DNA of 54,034 nucleotides from Halonotius aquaticus (GTDB lineage Archaea > Halobacteriota > Halobacteria > Halobacteriales > Haloferacaceae). The stretch spans positions 1-54,034 of the forward strand of contig NZ_QKNY01000014.1 in NCBI RefSeq assembly GCF_003605575.1. The letters run 5' to 3'. Of the stretch, positions 14,837 to 22,953 are shown piece after piece (within the stretch, counting starts at the first letter, position 1; each line of letters starts with the position of its first letter). Under the pieces are notes generated by a model. The model saw only the letters and a list, made by a program, of their open reading frames with translations, made no database searches and was not told the DNA's origin. The translations under genes and the position numbers were made by a program.

Positions 14837-16792
14837 GTGCACTGTCTGTTCGTCGGTGCGGGCTCGATTGCCTCGTCGTACGTCGACGGCCTCGCCGAGT
14901 CTGAACTCACACTAGCTGGCGTCTGTGATCTCGACGCCGACCGCGCCGAAGCTCTCGCCGCGAGCCACGACTGTCCCGTCTTCGACGATCTCGATGCTGC
15001 CCTCGACGCACTCGACGCGCCGCTGGTCGTCAATCTGACGAGCCACGCGGCCCACGCCGAGGTTACGCGAACCGCCCTCGCAGCTGACCGCCACGTCTAC
15101 TCGGAGAAACCGCTCGCTCTCGATAGTGGGACGGCTGGCGAGTTGGTCGAGATGGCCCGCGAGCGGAACCTCGCGCTTGGCTGCGCACCGGCGTCCGTGG
15201 ACGGGCCGACTCAACAGCGAGCCCGTCGTCTGCTTGGCGAGGGTCGACTCGGCCCCGTTCAACTGGCCTACGCGCACGCCCACGTCGGCCGCGTCACCGA
15301 CTGGCACGACCGCCCCGACTCCTTTCTCTACATCGGGCCGCTGTACGACGGCGGGGTCTACCCGCTATCGCTGCTGGTCGCGTGGTTCGGCCCCGTCGAC
15401 CGCGTCCGTTTTGCCGACAGTCTCGATCCGTGGCCCGAGCGAGAGCCCCAACGACCCGAGGCCGACAGCCACGTCGAGGCGACGCTGGCATTTCGAGCCG
15501 GCCCGACGGTGCGGCTCACGGCGAGTTTCTACGCGCCCCACCGAAGCCGGGAGTTCTACGGGCTGGAACTCCACGGCGACGACGGCTCGCTGTATCTCGA
15601 CAACACCGGCCGGATGGAGCCAGCCACTGACGCCGTCCAGTACGGCGGCCTCGGTCGGTCGTACACGATCGTCCCGCCGCAGTCGCCGGCTGACGCACGC
15701 GCCTACATCGACGCCGTAGACGACCTCGCCGCGAGCATTGCTGCCGGCGAGCCGGATCGCCGAACAGCGCGCCGGGGGGCTCACGTCGTCGCCGTCTGCA
15801 ACGCCATCGAGACGGCGGCCGCGGAGGGTGGCCCAGTCGACGTATCGAGCCACGGGGTGGTGGTTCCGGATGAGACGCAGTTGACGGCGACGACAGCCAG
15901 CGATGACCACCCGCTGTCGTTACCGCCGATTGGGTTCGGCTGTTCGCGCTACCGCGGCGACGAGTACGTCGACCGCAAGGCGTCGATTGCGACCGCCCTC
16001 GATGCGGGCTACCGGCTGCTCGACAGCGCGGAGCTGTACGGCAACGAGTTCCGAATTGGTGAGTTGCTGGCCGCGCCGGGGTCGCCGGATCGAGACCACC
16101 TGACGATCCTCGGAAAGGTTTGGCGAACGAACCACCGACAGGAGCACCTGCTGGCGGCCTGCGAGGGCAGTCTCGACGAACTCGGGATCGAGGCCTTCGA
16201 CTGCTATATGTTGCATTGGCCCGAGGCGTGGGCCCATCAGGGGCCGCTGGATCGGCTGGCCGAGAAACCGGTCGACGAACAGGAGGCCCTGACATTTCCG
16301 ACCGACGACGACGGCGAGATCCAGACGGCGTCGATCCCGCTCGCGGAGGCGTGGGCGAATCTGGAGACGGTCGTCGAGCGAGGTTGGGCTGAGACGCTCG
16401 GCGTCTGCAACGTCTCGCAGCCGCAGTTAGAGACGATCCTCGAATCGGGGTCGATCCCGCCGGCTGTCGTCCAAATCGAGCGGCATCCTTACCAGCCGCA
16501 GTCTGAGCTTGTCGAGTTCTGTCGCGACCATGATATCGCTGTCGTCGCCCACTCGCCGCTGTCGGCTCCGGAGCTGTTGGACGAGCCGGTATTGGCTGAA
16601 ATCGGAGAAAAATACGACCTCTCGCCGGCCGGCGTCGTGTTGGCGTGGAACGCGACCCGCGGCGTCGCCCCGATCCCATCGAGTACGACCACCGATCATA
16701 TTGTCGCCAACGCGGCCGCGGTGGCAACGCGGCTCGCTCCGGACGACTGCAGCCGGATCGAAGATCTCCGCGATCCCGAGTTCAGCCGCTAA
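14837..16792 (+). CDS. Gfo/Idh/MocA oxidoreductase-aldo/keto reductase fusion
   Basis: About 651 residues with two enzymes in one chain. The first 340 residues are a Gfo/Idh/MocA dehydrogenase: VHCLFVGAGSIASSYVDGLA (Rossmann loop), then HVYSEKPLAL with the catalytic EKP, and a C-terminal beta domain. The second half, from LPPIGFGCSRYRGDEYVD onward, is an aldo/keto reductase with its tetrad visible: D-S-A-E-L-Y-G-N-E (Asp and Tyr), LGKVWRTNH (Lys) and CYMLHWPEAW (His), then the NADP loop IPSSTTTDHI. GTG at 14837 starts exactly at the Rossmann strand; GTG at 14828 is possible, and the open frame extending back to 13841 is antisense to the sulfatase gene. It probably acts on successive steps of one sugar or polyol pathway. 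Confidence 0.85.
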   Translation: MHCLFVGAGSIASSYVDGLAESELTLAGVCDLDADRAEALAASHDCPVFDDLDAALDALDAPLVVNLTSHAAHAEVTRTALAADRHVYSEKPLALDSGTAGELVEMARERNLALGCAPASVDGPTQQRARRLLGEGRLGPVQLAYAHAHVGRVTDWHDRPDSFLYIGPLYDGGVYPLSLLVAWFGPVDRVRFADSLDPWPEREPQRPEADSHVEATLAFRAGPTVRLTASFYAPHRSREFYGLELHGDDGSLYLDNTGRMEPATDAVQYGGLGRSYTIVPPQSPADARAYIDAVDDLAASIAAGEPDRRTARRGAHVVAVCNAIETAAAEGGPVDVSSHGVVVPDETQLTATTASDDHPLSLPPIGFGCSRYRGDEYVDRKASIATALDAGYRLLDSAELYGNEFRIGELLAAPGSPDRDHLTILGKVWRTNHRQEHLLAACEGSLDELGIEAFDCYMLHWPEAWAHQGPLDRLAEKPVDEQEALTFPTDDDGEIQTASIPLAEAWANLETVVERGWAETLGVCNVSQPQLETILESGSIPPAVVQIERHPYQPQSELVEFCRDHDIAVVAHSPLSAPELLDEPVLAEIGEKYDLSPAGVVLAWNATRGVAPIPSSTTTDHIVANAAAVATRLAPDDCSRIEDLRDPEFSR

Positions 16793-16840
16793 CGATCATT
16801 CCGGCGATACGATTATGTGGATTCCGGCTGGTGTAAACGT

Positions 16841-17224
16841 ATGAGCACGGATACAAGCACCCTCTCGCCGGAACCCGGATCGCTGAACGCACTCGCCTAC
16901 GTCGGCATTATCGCCGCCGTTGTCTCGGCGGTCATTCACCTCCGGCTCGGCGTCGGCTTCATCGACTCGCCGCTCGGAATCAGCTTTATTCTGGCCGGTC
17001 TCGGCTTTTTTGGCGCGGTCGCCCTTGTCCTCATCAACTACCGCCGCCGGACGGTCTATGCGGTCGGCATTCCGTTTACCGCGATCCAGATCGTTCTCTG
17101 GTACGTGTTCAACTTCGCTGCCGGCGACAAGGCGTTCCCGGCCGATGTCGGCACACTCGGCGCGATTGATAAGATCGCACAGGTCGTGTTGATCGCCGTG
17201 TTGGTCGTACTGCTTCGTGAGTGA
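16841..17224 (+). CDS. Four-helix membrane protein (DUF7475-like)
   Basis: A 127-residue protein with four predicted transmembrane helices (about residues 17-38, 47-68, 74-96 and 105-126) and short loops. It has no catalytic motif. Haloarchaeal proteins of this size and layout are grouped as a domain of unknown function (DUF7475 from memory). The start at 16841 is 48 bases after the fusion gene and 8 codons into a longer frame. The stop overlaps the GTG start of the CDP-alcohol phosphatidyltransferase by 8 bases, so the two are translationally coupled. A helper role for that lipid enzyme is inferred. Confidence 0.7.
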   Translation: MSTDTSTLSPEPGSLNALAYVGIIAAVVSAVIHLRLGVGFIDSPLGISFILAGLGFFGAVALVLINYRRRTVYAVGIPFTAIQIVLWYVFNFAAGDKAFPADVGTLGAIDKIAQVVLIAVLVVLLRE

Positions 17225-18020
17225 TCGCGTACGGCCGTGGGCGCGCGCCGCGTCCAGTTCCAGCCACGTCGCCGTCGGCCGTGTCGTCCTCCCGCTGCTC
17301 GCGGCCGTCATGGTTGGCCTCGCGGTTGCGGTGTTGCTTCCGGCTGCGCCCGCGGCGTGGTCACCGGTGTCGCCCGCCGCTGTCGCCGCCGCGTTCGCCG
17401 CCGGACAGCTGTGGGTTGTCGCTCACAACACCGCTCCCACAGAACTCGGCGAGGAGCCGATCGGCTATCTCTTCGGCCTTGCAAACGCGATAACCGAGCT
17501 TCGAAGTGGCCTCTATGGCGTCGTCGCTGGTCTCGCTGTCGCCGCGCCGACAGCGGCCGTCGCGTGGCTGCCCGGCCTCTGCTACGGCGTTGGTGTCGCT
17601 CTCGACAAACTTGACGGCACCATCGCTCGGACGGTCGGTCGCGAAACTCCGCTCGGCGAGCGGCTGGATATGACCGTCGACACTGCCGGCTTCGTCGCCG
17701 CGCCGGTCGTCGCCGTTCTCTGGGGCCTGCTGCCGTGGTGGTATCTGTTGCTGTCGGCGGCGCGGTACGTGTTTCTCGGCGTGCGGTGGCTGCGACGTGC
17801 CCGTGGGCTTCCGGTCTTTGAGCGGCCCGACAGCGACCTTGGAAAATACCTCGCGGGCGTCCAGATGGCCTTCCTGACGGCCGTGTTGCTGCCGGCAGTA
17901 CCGACCGATCTCGGCTGGCGGCTCGCGCCGGTCGTCCTCGCGCCGTCGCTGGCTGTCTTCGGCCGCGACATCCTGGCGATCAGCGGGCTGTACCCGCTTG
18001 GAGGGCGCAAGGAGGATTGA
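17217..18020 (+). CDS. CDP-alcohol phosphatidyltransferase family enzyme
   Basis: A 267-residue membrane enzyme with the complete CDP-alcohol phosphotransferase signature D(x)2DG(x)2AR(x)8G(x)3D(x)3D, visible as DKLDGTIAR, then GERLDMTVD. About six membrane helices surround it, the first at about 20-45. Enzymes of this family displace CMP from a CDP-activated lipid or alcohol to make phosphodiester head groups. It starts at GTG 17217, overlapping the preceding membrane protein gene. The donor and acceptor cannot be told from sequence; archaeal members make archaetidyl-inositol, -glycerol or -serine phosphates. Neighbouring PAP2 phosphatase and sugar enzymes suggest an inositol- or sugar-phosphate head group. 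Confidence 0.88.
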   Translation: MSDRVRPWARAASSSSHVAVGRVVLPLLAAVMVGLAVAVLLPAAPAAWSPVSPAAVAAAFAAGQLWVVAHNTAPTELGEEPIGYLFGLANAITELRSGLYGVVAGLAVAAPTAAVAWLPGLCYGVGVALDKLDGTIARTVGRETPLGERLDMTVDTAGFVAAPVVAVLWGLLPWWYLLLSAARYVFLGVRWLRRARGLPVFERPDSDLGKYLAGVQMAFLTAVLLPAVPTDLGWRLAPVVLAPSLAVFGRDILAISGLYPLGGRKED

Positions 18021-18045
18021 AGCCGGTCGCGGTCGTACCTCGCCC

Positions 18046-18570
18046 GTGCTCTTTCCGACTCACCTCGTCGTCGCCGCGGGCATCGGAATCGTGAGTCGAC
18101 TCCGCGCCGCGGTATCAGGGTCGTCGACGGGAGCCGCGTCTCAGCCACCGTTGTCTATCGGCTGGCTGGTCATCGGGGCCGCGCTACCCGATGTTGTCGA
18201 TAAACCGCTGGGGATTGCGGGCGTGACGGAGCTGTTTCACTCGGTCGGCCACAGCGCGCTCGTGCTGCCGGTGATGGTCGCCGTCGCTCTCGCCAGTCGG
18301 CAGGGACTGGCGCTTGCCATCGGCTGGGGATCGCACCTGTTCCTTGACGCGCTGCACGTCGTCATCAACGGTCGGCCGAGCGACGCGCTGTTCTTCGGCT
18401 GGCCGGTCGTGTCGCCGCCGAATCCGCCCGCGATCCCGCCGGGCGAGTTCTTTTGGTACTACCTCGGTAGTCTGTCGTTTTACCTCGAAGTGCTGCTGTG
18501 GCTAGCCGTTGGCGGGCTTGTCGTGTGGTCGCTGCGGCAGGGCCAGCGACACACCGACCTGAGTCGATGA
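18046..18570 (+). CDS. DUF457/YdjM-type membrane-bound metal-dependent hydrolase
   Basis: About 174 residues with three or four membrane helices and the histidine pattern of DUF457 proteins: FPTHLVVAAG at the N-terminus, ELFHSVGHSALVLP in the middle, and WGSHLFLDALHVVINGR. The His and Asp residues lie at membrane faces and are thought to bind a metal. The biochemical role of the family is not established. GTG at 18046 is chosen because it starts at the conserved FPTH segment; a TTG at 17998 would overlap the preceding gene. It lies 25 bases after the CDP-alcohol transferase. Confidence 0.78.
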   Translation: MLFPTHLVVAAGIGIVSRLRAAVSGSSTGAASQPPLSIGWLVIGAALPDVVDKPLGIAGVTELFHSVGHSALVLPVMVAVALASRQGLALAIGWGSHLFLDALHVVINGRPSDALFFGWPVVSPPNPPAIPPGEFFWYYLGSLSFYLEVLLWLAVGGLVVWSLRQGQRHTDLSR

Positions 18571-18612
18571 CGCCGGGGCTTTGAGGCTTCGACTCGATAG
18601 TTCGCCAACCAC

Positions 18613-19170
18613 ATGACGGGACTCCTTGCCGAGGTCGGTGCCATGATCGTCGGGCTCGATCAGCTTGCTGCCGACCTGCTCGTCTCGATCCGCGACCCCG
18701 CAATCACGAAAGTGATGAACTCCGTGACTGGCCTCGGCTCGGCGACCGCGGCGGCGGTCGTAGTCGGGCTGTTCTATCTGGCTGACTACCACGAGGAGGT
18801 CGCAACATCGGTGCTCGCCCTCGGACTCACCGGGCCTGTCGTCCTGACGCTGATGGGGCTCGTCCAGCGACCGTTCCCGGCGAATCCGGTCTGTGTCACG
18901 AGCGGCGAAATGGTCGCCCACTCGTTTCCGTCCGGGCACGCAGCCAGCGTCACCGTTTTTGCGCTCCTCGCCGCGCGCTCCGAGCGGCTCCCGCTCGCGC
19001 CCACGGCCGTCCTCGCTGCGATGATCGCGCTCTCGCGGATGTATCTCGGGACGCACTATCTCTCGGATACGCTCGCCGGCATCGGAATCGGTGCGGCCGC
19101 GTTTATTGTGGCGACGCGCTGGCTGACCGATAGCCGGCAGGCGATTGTGACCTACATCCAAAACCGGTAG
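18613..19170 (+). CDS. PAP2-family membrane phosphatase
   Basis: A 185-residue integral membrane phosphatase. The three PAP2 motifs are visible: the RPFP element (C1), SFPSGHAAS (C2, catalytic His), and SRMYLGTHYLSD (C3, nucleophilic His and Asp). It has about five membrane helices. Such enzymes remove phosphate from lipid phosphates, isoprenyl diphosphates or head-group phosphates on the outer face of the membrane. As the end of the 14837-19170 block, after a CDP-alcohol transferase that would leave a phosphorylated head group, dephosphorylating that product is an attractive inference. It is convergent with the MDR dehydrogenase gene. Confidence 0.9.
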   Translation: MTGLLAEVGAMIVGLDQLAADLLVSIRDPAITKVMNSVTGLGSATAAAVVVGLFYLADYHEEVATSVLALGLTGPVVLTLMGLVQRPFPANPVCVTSGEMVAHSFPSGHAASVTVFALLAARSERLPLAPTAVLAAMIALSRMYLGTHYLSDTLAGIGIGAAAFIVATRWLTDSRQAIVTYIQNR

Positions 19171-19178
19171 CACGCAGC

Positions 19179-20165
19179 TTAGTACGTGAGGACGACCTGC
19201 AACACTGACTCCGAGCGGTCGTCAAGCAGTTCGTAGGCATCGGCCGCCTGCTCGAAGGGGATTCGGTGGCTGATGAGTCGCTCACAGTCGAGGCGGTCGA
19301 GCCACTCGACGGCGGTGTCGAACCGCCGCTGGCGATCCCAGCGGCCGCGACGGGCCGGGTCGATCGTGCTCACCTGACTGGAGACGAGTTCGATCCGGTC
19401 GCGGTGGAACGAGCCGCCGAGGTCAATAGGGGCCTGTTTTTCGCCGTACCAGGAGCCGACGACGACCCGACCGTCGTAGCCGACGGCGTCGATGGCGTCG
19501 TTGAGGACGGCAGGCTCCCCAGAGAGTTCGACGGCGAGATCACAGTCGCTCAGTTCGGCTGCGGCGTCGTCAGGTGTTAGCGTTCGATCCGCACCCATCG
19601 CCCGCGCCGCCTCACGACGGCCAGCGAGTGGTTCCACGACGACGAGCTCATCGAGCGGGAACGCCGATAGCAGCCGGGTCGTACAGAGGCCGACGACACC
19701 GGCCCCGAACACGACGACCGACTCGCCGAGCCGCGGTTCACTGTCAAGCACGAGGTTGGTCGCCGTTTCGACCGTCGGCAGCAGGCTGCCGTGAGCGGGC
19801 GAAACGTCCGCGGGCAGTGGTACGAGGTCGTCCGGGTCGGCCGTAAACTGGGTCTGGTGGGGCCGAAAGGCGAACACCGACCGATCCAGCCAGTCATCGG
19901 CCACGTCGCTGCCGGCAGCGACGACGGTGCCGGCGGCGGCGTAGCCGTACCGCATCGGATACTCGAAGGTGTCGTCGAAGGCCTCGATGTTTTCGTCGAC
20001 CGGGAGGTCGGTCGGCATCTCGTCGCGGTAGACGAGTAACTCCGAGCCGGCACTGATCGCGGAGGCATCGGTTGCGACGACGACCTCGCTGGGATCGGGA
20101 TCGATGCTGACCGGGCGATGATCGACTGTCTCTGGGCCGGTGAAATACAGTGCGGTCTCGCTCAT
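19179..20165 (-). CDS. MDR-superfamily oxidoreductase lacking the zinc cysteines
   Basis: A 328-residue medium-chain dehydrogenase/reductase. The N-terminal half is GroES-like (SAISAGSELLVYRDEMP, YGYAAAGTVVAAG). The Rossmann loop is VVVFGAGVVGLCTTRLLSAF, and the C-terminus rejoins the catalytic fold (LISHRIPFEQAADAYELLDD). The usual GHE zinc element and the structural four-cysteine loop are absent, so it is a zinc-independent or atypical MDR enzyme, with some resemblance in layout to BchC-like dehydrogenases. The substrate is unknown. It lies 33 bases downstream of the GTP cyclohydrolase III gene, a pairing that suggests an operon. Confidence 0.8.
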   Translation of the reverse strand: MSETALYFTGPETVDHRPVSIDPDPSEVVVATDASAISAGSELLVYRDEMPTDLPVDENIEAFDDTFEYPMRYGYAAAGTVVAAGSDVADDWLDRSVFAFRPHQTQFTADPDDLVPLPADVSPAHGSLLPTVETATNLVLDSEPRLGESVVVFGAGVVGLCTTRLLSAFPLDELVVVEPLAGRREAARAMGADRTLTPDDAAAELSDCDLAVELSGEPAVLNDAIDAVGYDGRVVVGSWYGEKQAPIDLGGSFHRDRIELVSSQVSTIDPARRGRWDRQRRFDTAVEWLDRLDCERLISHRIPFEQAADAYELLDDRSESVLQVVLTY

Positions 20166-20198
20166 AGGCGGGAGGGCGATCGAGCGGGGTGGGGCATC

Positions 20199-20975
20199 TC
20201 AGTCGTCTCCGGTCGCCGCCTGTGGGTGGTCGAACTCAACGATCGTCCCCTCATACCGGCAGTCTTCGAGGGCGTGTTTGGCGGCGTAGCCCGCGTCGTG
20301 GGCGGTCGTGCCGCGGCCGACACCAACCTTCAGCTCAACGCCGACGTCGTCTTCAACGTGATCGATCGCCTCACGATAGGCCTCCGGGGACAATTCGGGA
20401 CAGACGGCGATGATGTTGTCGCCGCCGACGAAGAAAGAAAGCGCGCCGTGGGCCTCACGCATATACTCCATCAGTGAGGCGTAGCTGCGCTCAATATGGA
20501 TGAAAGAGTCAAACTCGTTGAGTTGGTCGGTGTACTTGCCCGTCGCATCGTTGACATCGAAGTGGGCGATATGTGTCGTGGCGTCGGCATCGGTGCTCAG
20601 CGGCTCGCCGGCGAGTACCTCGGTGCGACCCTCGTCTTGGGCACTGCCGGCGGCCTGAATCTGCTCAGTCGCTTCGTCGAGTGCGGCTGCCGGCGTCTCG
20701 GCGGTACCGATCCCGAGGCTGACGGTGACCGGATACCGGTTGCGGACGCTTTCTTGGAGGGCTTTGTGGCCGGCACGGCCGATGCCGTTGGTGACGGCGA
20801 TCATGTTGTCGAACCGGCTGAAGAAGACGTAGCCGCCGCGGCTGCCGATGAACTGGGCGAGGTCGGCAAACAGCCGGGACTGCATGGTCTGGAGATCCAT
20901 CTCCCGGCGTGGCTCGGGGGTGACCGTCCACGGCCCGTAGTTGTCGATCTGAATGAGAGTCAGCTGGGTCGTCAC
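20199..20975 (-). CDS. gch3: GTP cyclohydrolase III
   Basis: A 258-residue protein of the archaeal GTP cyclohydrolase III family. It starts TQLTLIQIDNYGPWTVTPEP, the conserved nucleotide- and metal-binding N-terminus, and has FIGSRGGYVFFSRFDNMIAV. The second related half has GALSFFVGGDNIIAVCP, giving the two cyclase-like ferredoxin folds of this enzyme. It opens GTP to the formamidopyrimidine 2-amino-5-formylamino-6-ribosylamino-pyrimidinone phosphate, the first step of riboflavin and coenzyme F420 (Fo) synthesis in archaea. Length and start agree with the family. It is transcribed with the MDR enzyme and is divergent from the HAD gene. Confidence 0.92.
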   Translation of the reverse strand: MTTQLTLIQIDNYGPWTVTPEPRREMDLQTMQSRLFADLAQFIGSRGGYVFFSRFDNMIAVTNGIGRAGHKALQESVRNRYPVTVSLGIGTAETPAAALDEATEQIQAAGSAQDEGRTEVLAGEPLSTDADATTHIAHFDVNDATGKYTDQLNEFDSFIHIERSYASLMEYMREAHGALSFFVGGDNIIAVCPELSPEAYREAIDHVEDDVGVELKVGVGRGTTAHDAGYAAKHALEDCRYEGTIVEFDHPQAATGDD

Positions 20976-21068
20976 AGGGATCTATACGTGACGCTACAGT
21001 TAGTGTCTTTCCGTTAGCGGGGGTCGGCGAACCGAGCGTTTCAATTCGGTACGGCGGCGAGACCACCC

Positions 21069-21872
21069 ATGAGCTACGAGGGGATCGTCCTCGATGTCGA
21101 TGGCACGGTCGTCCGTGAGTCAGCACCGATCGACGGCGCGGCCGAGGGGCTGGCGGCCGTCGATGACGCGGGGATCCGACGGGTGTTCTGTTCGAACAAT
21201 CCCACCAAACGACCCGATGCCTACGAGGAGCGGTTTGCCGAGGCCGGCTTTACCGTCTCGGCAGATGAGGTATTCACCGCCGGGACGATCACGACCGACT
21301 ACCTCCAAACCGAACACGCCGACGAACAGGTGTTTCTTGTCGGCGAGGCCGGCCTCCGAGACCAGCTTGTCGACGCCGGGCTGTCGCTGACGACCGACCC
21401 ACGAGCGGCCGATGTTGTCGTCGGCTCCCTGTCGACAGAGTTCGACTACGAGACGCTCTGTGAGACGATCATCGCCATGGCCGACGAACCCGCCTTCGTC
21501 GGCACCGACCCGGATACGGTCATCCCACAGGATGGCCCTGACCGCCCGGGGTCGGGGGCGATCATCCACGCGATGGAGGGCGTTATTGACCGCTCGGTCG
21601 ATGTGATCTGTGGCAAGCCGTCGGCGTACGCCCGCGAGACAGTCCTCGACTATCTCGGTGTTCCCGCCGAGGACTGTCTCGTCGTTGGCGACCGACTCAA
21701 CACCGATATCGAACTCGGCGCGGCCGCGGGGATGACAACGGCGTTGGTGACGACTGGGATCATGGATCGATCAGCTGTGGCGGACTCGGCAGTCACGCCG
21801 GACTACATCATCGACTCGCTGGCCGAGCTCGGGGCGGTCATCGACGGGACGGCCCAGCGGTACGTCGCCTGA
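21069..21872 (+). CDS. HAD-IIA (NagD-like) phosphatase
   Basis: A 267-residue haloacid dehalogenase-fold hydrolase of subclass IIA. Motif I is GIVLDVDGTVV (nucleophile and acid Asp), motif II is RVFCSNNPTKRP (the S/N-N element), and motif IV is CLVVGDRLNTDIELGAAAGM. The large cap lies between motifs II and III. NagD and phosphoglycolate-type phosphatases of this class dephosphorylate small sugar phosphates or nucleotides; the substrate is not predictable. The start is followed immediately by motif I, as usual. It is a single gene, divergent from GTP cyclohydrolase III. Confidence 0.9.
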   Translation: MSYEGIVLDVDGTVVRESAPIDGAAEGLAAVDDAGIRRVFCSNNPTKRPDAYEERFAEAGFTVSADEVFTAGTITTDYLQTEHADEQVFLVGEAGLRDQLVDAGLSLTTDPRAADVVVGSLSTEFDYETLCETIIAMADEPAFVGTDPDTVIPQDGPDRPGSGAIIHAMEGVIDRSVDVICGKPSAYARETVLDYLGVPAEDCLVVGDRLNTDIELGAAAGMTTALVTTGIMDRSAVADSAVTPDYIIDSLAELGAVIDGTAQRYVA

Positions 21873-21907
21873 GATCCCGGGCAGCCGCCTGAGCGCACTG
21901 GTATGGT

Positions 21908-21940
21908 ACTGTCTGACAAAGGATTATATACGGTGACAGT
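21908..21940 (+). promoter_or_regulatory. Leaderless promoter with symmetric flanks
   Basis: TTATATA (21924-21930) lies 26 bases upstream of the ATG at 21953. ACTGTC (21908-21913) and GACAGT (21935-21940) form an inverted repeat centred on this TATA box. The octamer TATGGTAC occurs at 21902-21909 and again at 21952-21959, on both sides of the promoter. A repressor site over the TATA box is a likely reading. Confidence 0.5.
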
Positions 21941-21952
21941 CTGCCTCATGGT

Positions 21953-22093
21953 ATGGTACCACATCACTCACCATACGTCTTCGGGGACGAACCGCCAACA
22001 CCGAGCCGCCACGACCCCGAGGGTTGCGATATCGTAATTATCGACGGGACGGCAATGACCTACCGGCACCACCGCGTTCGCCAGCAAGCGTAG
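21953..22093 (+). CDS. 46-residue small protein, leaderless
   Basis: A 47-codon frame beginning MVPHHSPYVFGDEPPTPSRH, containing the hydrophobic strand CDIVIIDG and ending in RHHRVRQQA. Third positions are mostly G or C. A strong TATA box 26 bases upstream supports expression from a leaderless mRNA. It is rich in histidine and arginine near both ends and has a single cysteine. It is unlike any family I can name. It lies between the HAD gene and a convergent UPF0173 gene, with 42 bases to the latter's stop. Confidence 0.55.
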   Translation: MVPHHSPYVFGDEPPTPSRHDPEGCDIVIIDGTAMTYRHHRVRQQA

Positions 22094-22135
22094 GTCGCTC
22101 CGAACGTGGCTCTCGTGGCCGCGATTGCGCACAGA

Positions 22136-22867
22136 TCAGTCAAGAACAACCGATTCCTCGCCGTCGAGGATGTGGGTCTCCGCCCCGCTCCCGGTCGCCT
22201 GTACCTCCCGTTCCCACTCGTCGGTATCGACTTCAATCGGCGGGAACGTGTCATAGTGCATCGGGAACGCGTGCTCGACATCGAGCCAGTCGACAGCAAC
22301 GGCCGCCTGCATAGGCCCCATCGTGAAGTGATCGCCGATCGGGACGGCCGCCGCGTCGGGTTCGAGATACGGCCCGATCACGTCTTTCATCTCGCTCATC
22401 AGGCTGGTGTCGCCGGCGTGGTAGAACGTCGTCGACTCGCTGTCGGCGAGCTGGGTTGGTTTGGTGTCGCTGATGACGAAGCCCGCGGGCATCCCGCCCT
22501 CGTACTCGTGTTCGGTGTTGATCCCGTTGGTGTGGTCGGCCCGTACCATCGACACGAAGGCGTCGTCGCATTCGACGGTGCCGCCGAGGTTCATGCCGAT
22601 GCCGCCGACAGCCTCCTCGAAGTCCAATTCGGCTTTCGCGTAGCTGACGACCTCCGGTGTCGCCACCAGCGTCGCGTCCGCGAAGTGCTCGGCGTGACCG
22701 ATGTGGTCGGCGTGGGCGTGGGTGAGCAGGAGGTAGTCCGGGGTGTCCACGTCCTCAGGCTCCAACTTGGTGTGAGCGTTGTCGAAGAAGGGGTCGATCA
22801 GCAGGGTTGTGTCGTCGACCGTGAGGTGCCATGCGGAATGCCCGTGATAGGTGAGTTCGAACGACAT
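22136..22867 (-). CDS. UPF0173 metal-dependent hydrolase (metallo-beta-lactamase fold)
   Basis: A 243-residue metallo-beta-lactamase-fold hydrolase. It begins [20 protein letters not shown], followed by LLIDPFFDN and the metal site [17 protein letters not shown] (HxHxDH). Further ligands are [12 protein letters not shown] (Asp) and HYDTFPP near the C-terminus (His). This layout and length (about 225-245 residues) match the UPF0173 family, which is widespread and of unknown substrate. It is encoded alone, divergent from the FAH gene. Confidence 0.9.
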   Translation of the reverse strand: MSFELTYHGHSAWHLTVDDTTLLIDPFFDNAHTKLEPEDVDTPDYLLLTHAHADHIGHAEHFADATLVATPEVVSYAKAELDFEEAVGGIGMNLGGTVECDDAFVSMVRADHTNGINTEHEYEGGMPAGFVISDTKPTQLADSESTTFYHAGDTSLMSEMKDVIGPYLEPDAAAVPIGDHFTMGPMQAAVAVDWLDVEHAFPMHYDTFPPIEVDTDEWEREVQATGSGAETHILDGEESVVLD

Positions 22868-22953
22868 AGTCAGCGTATACTACCGCCAGCAGCCATATAA
22901 AACTCGGCCGCGGTGACCACAACACGTTTTTGCTCACCACCACGACAGCCGAT

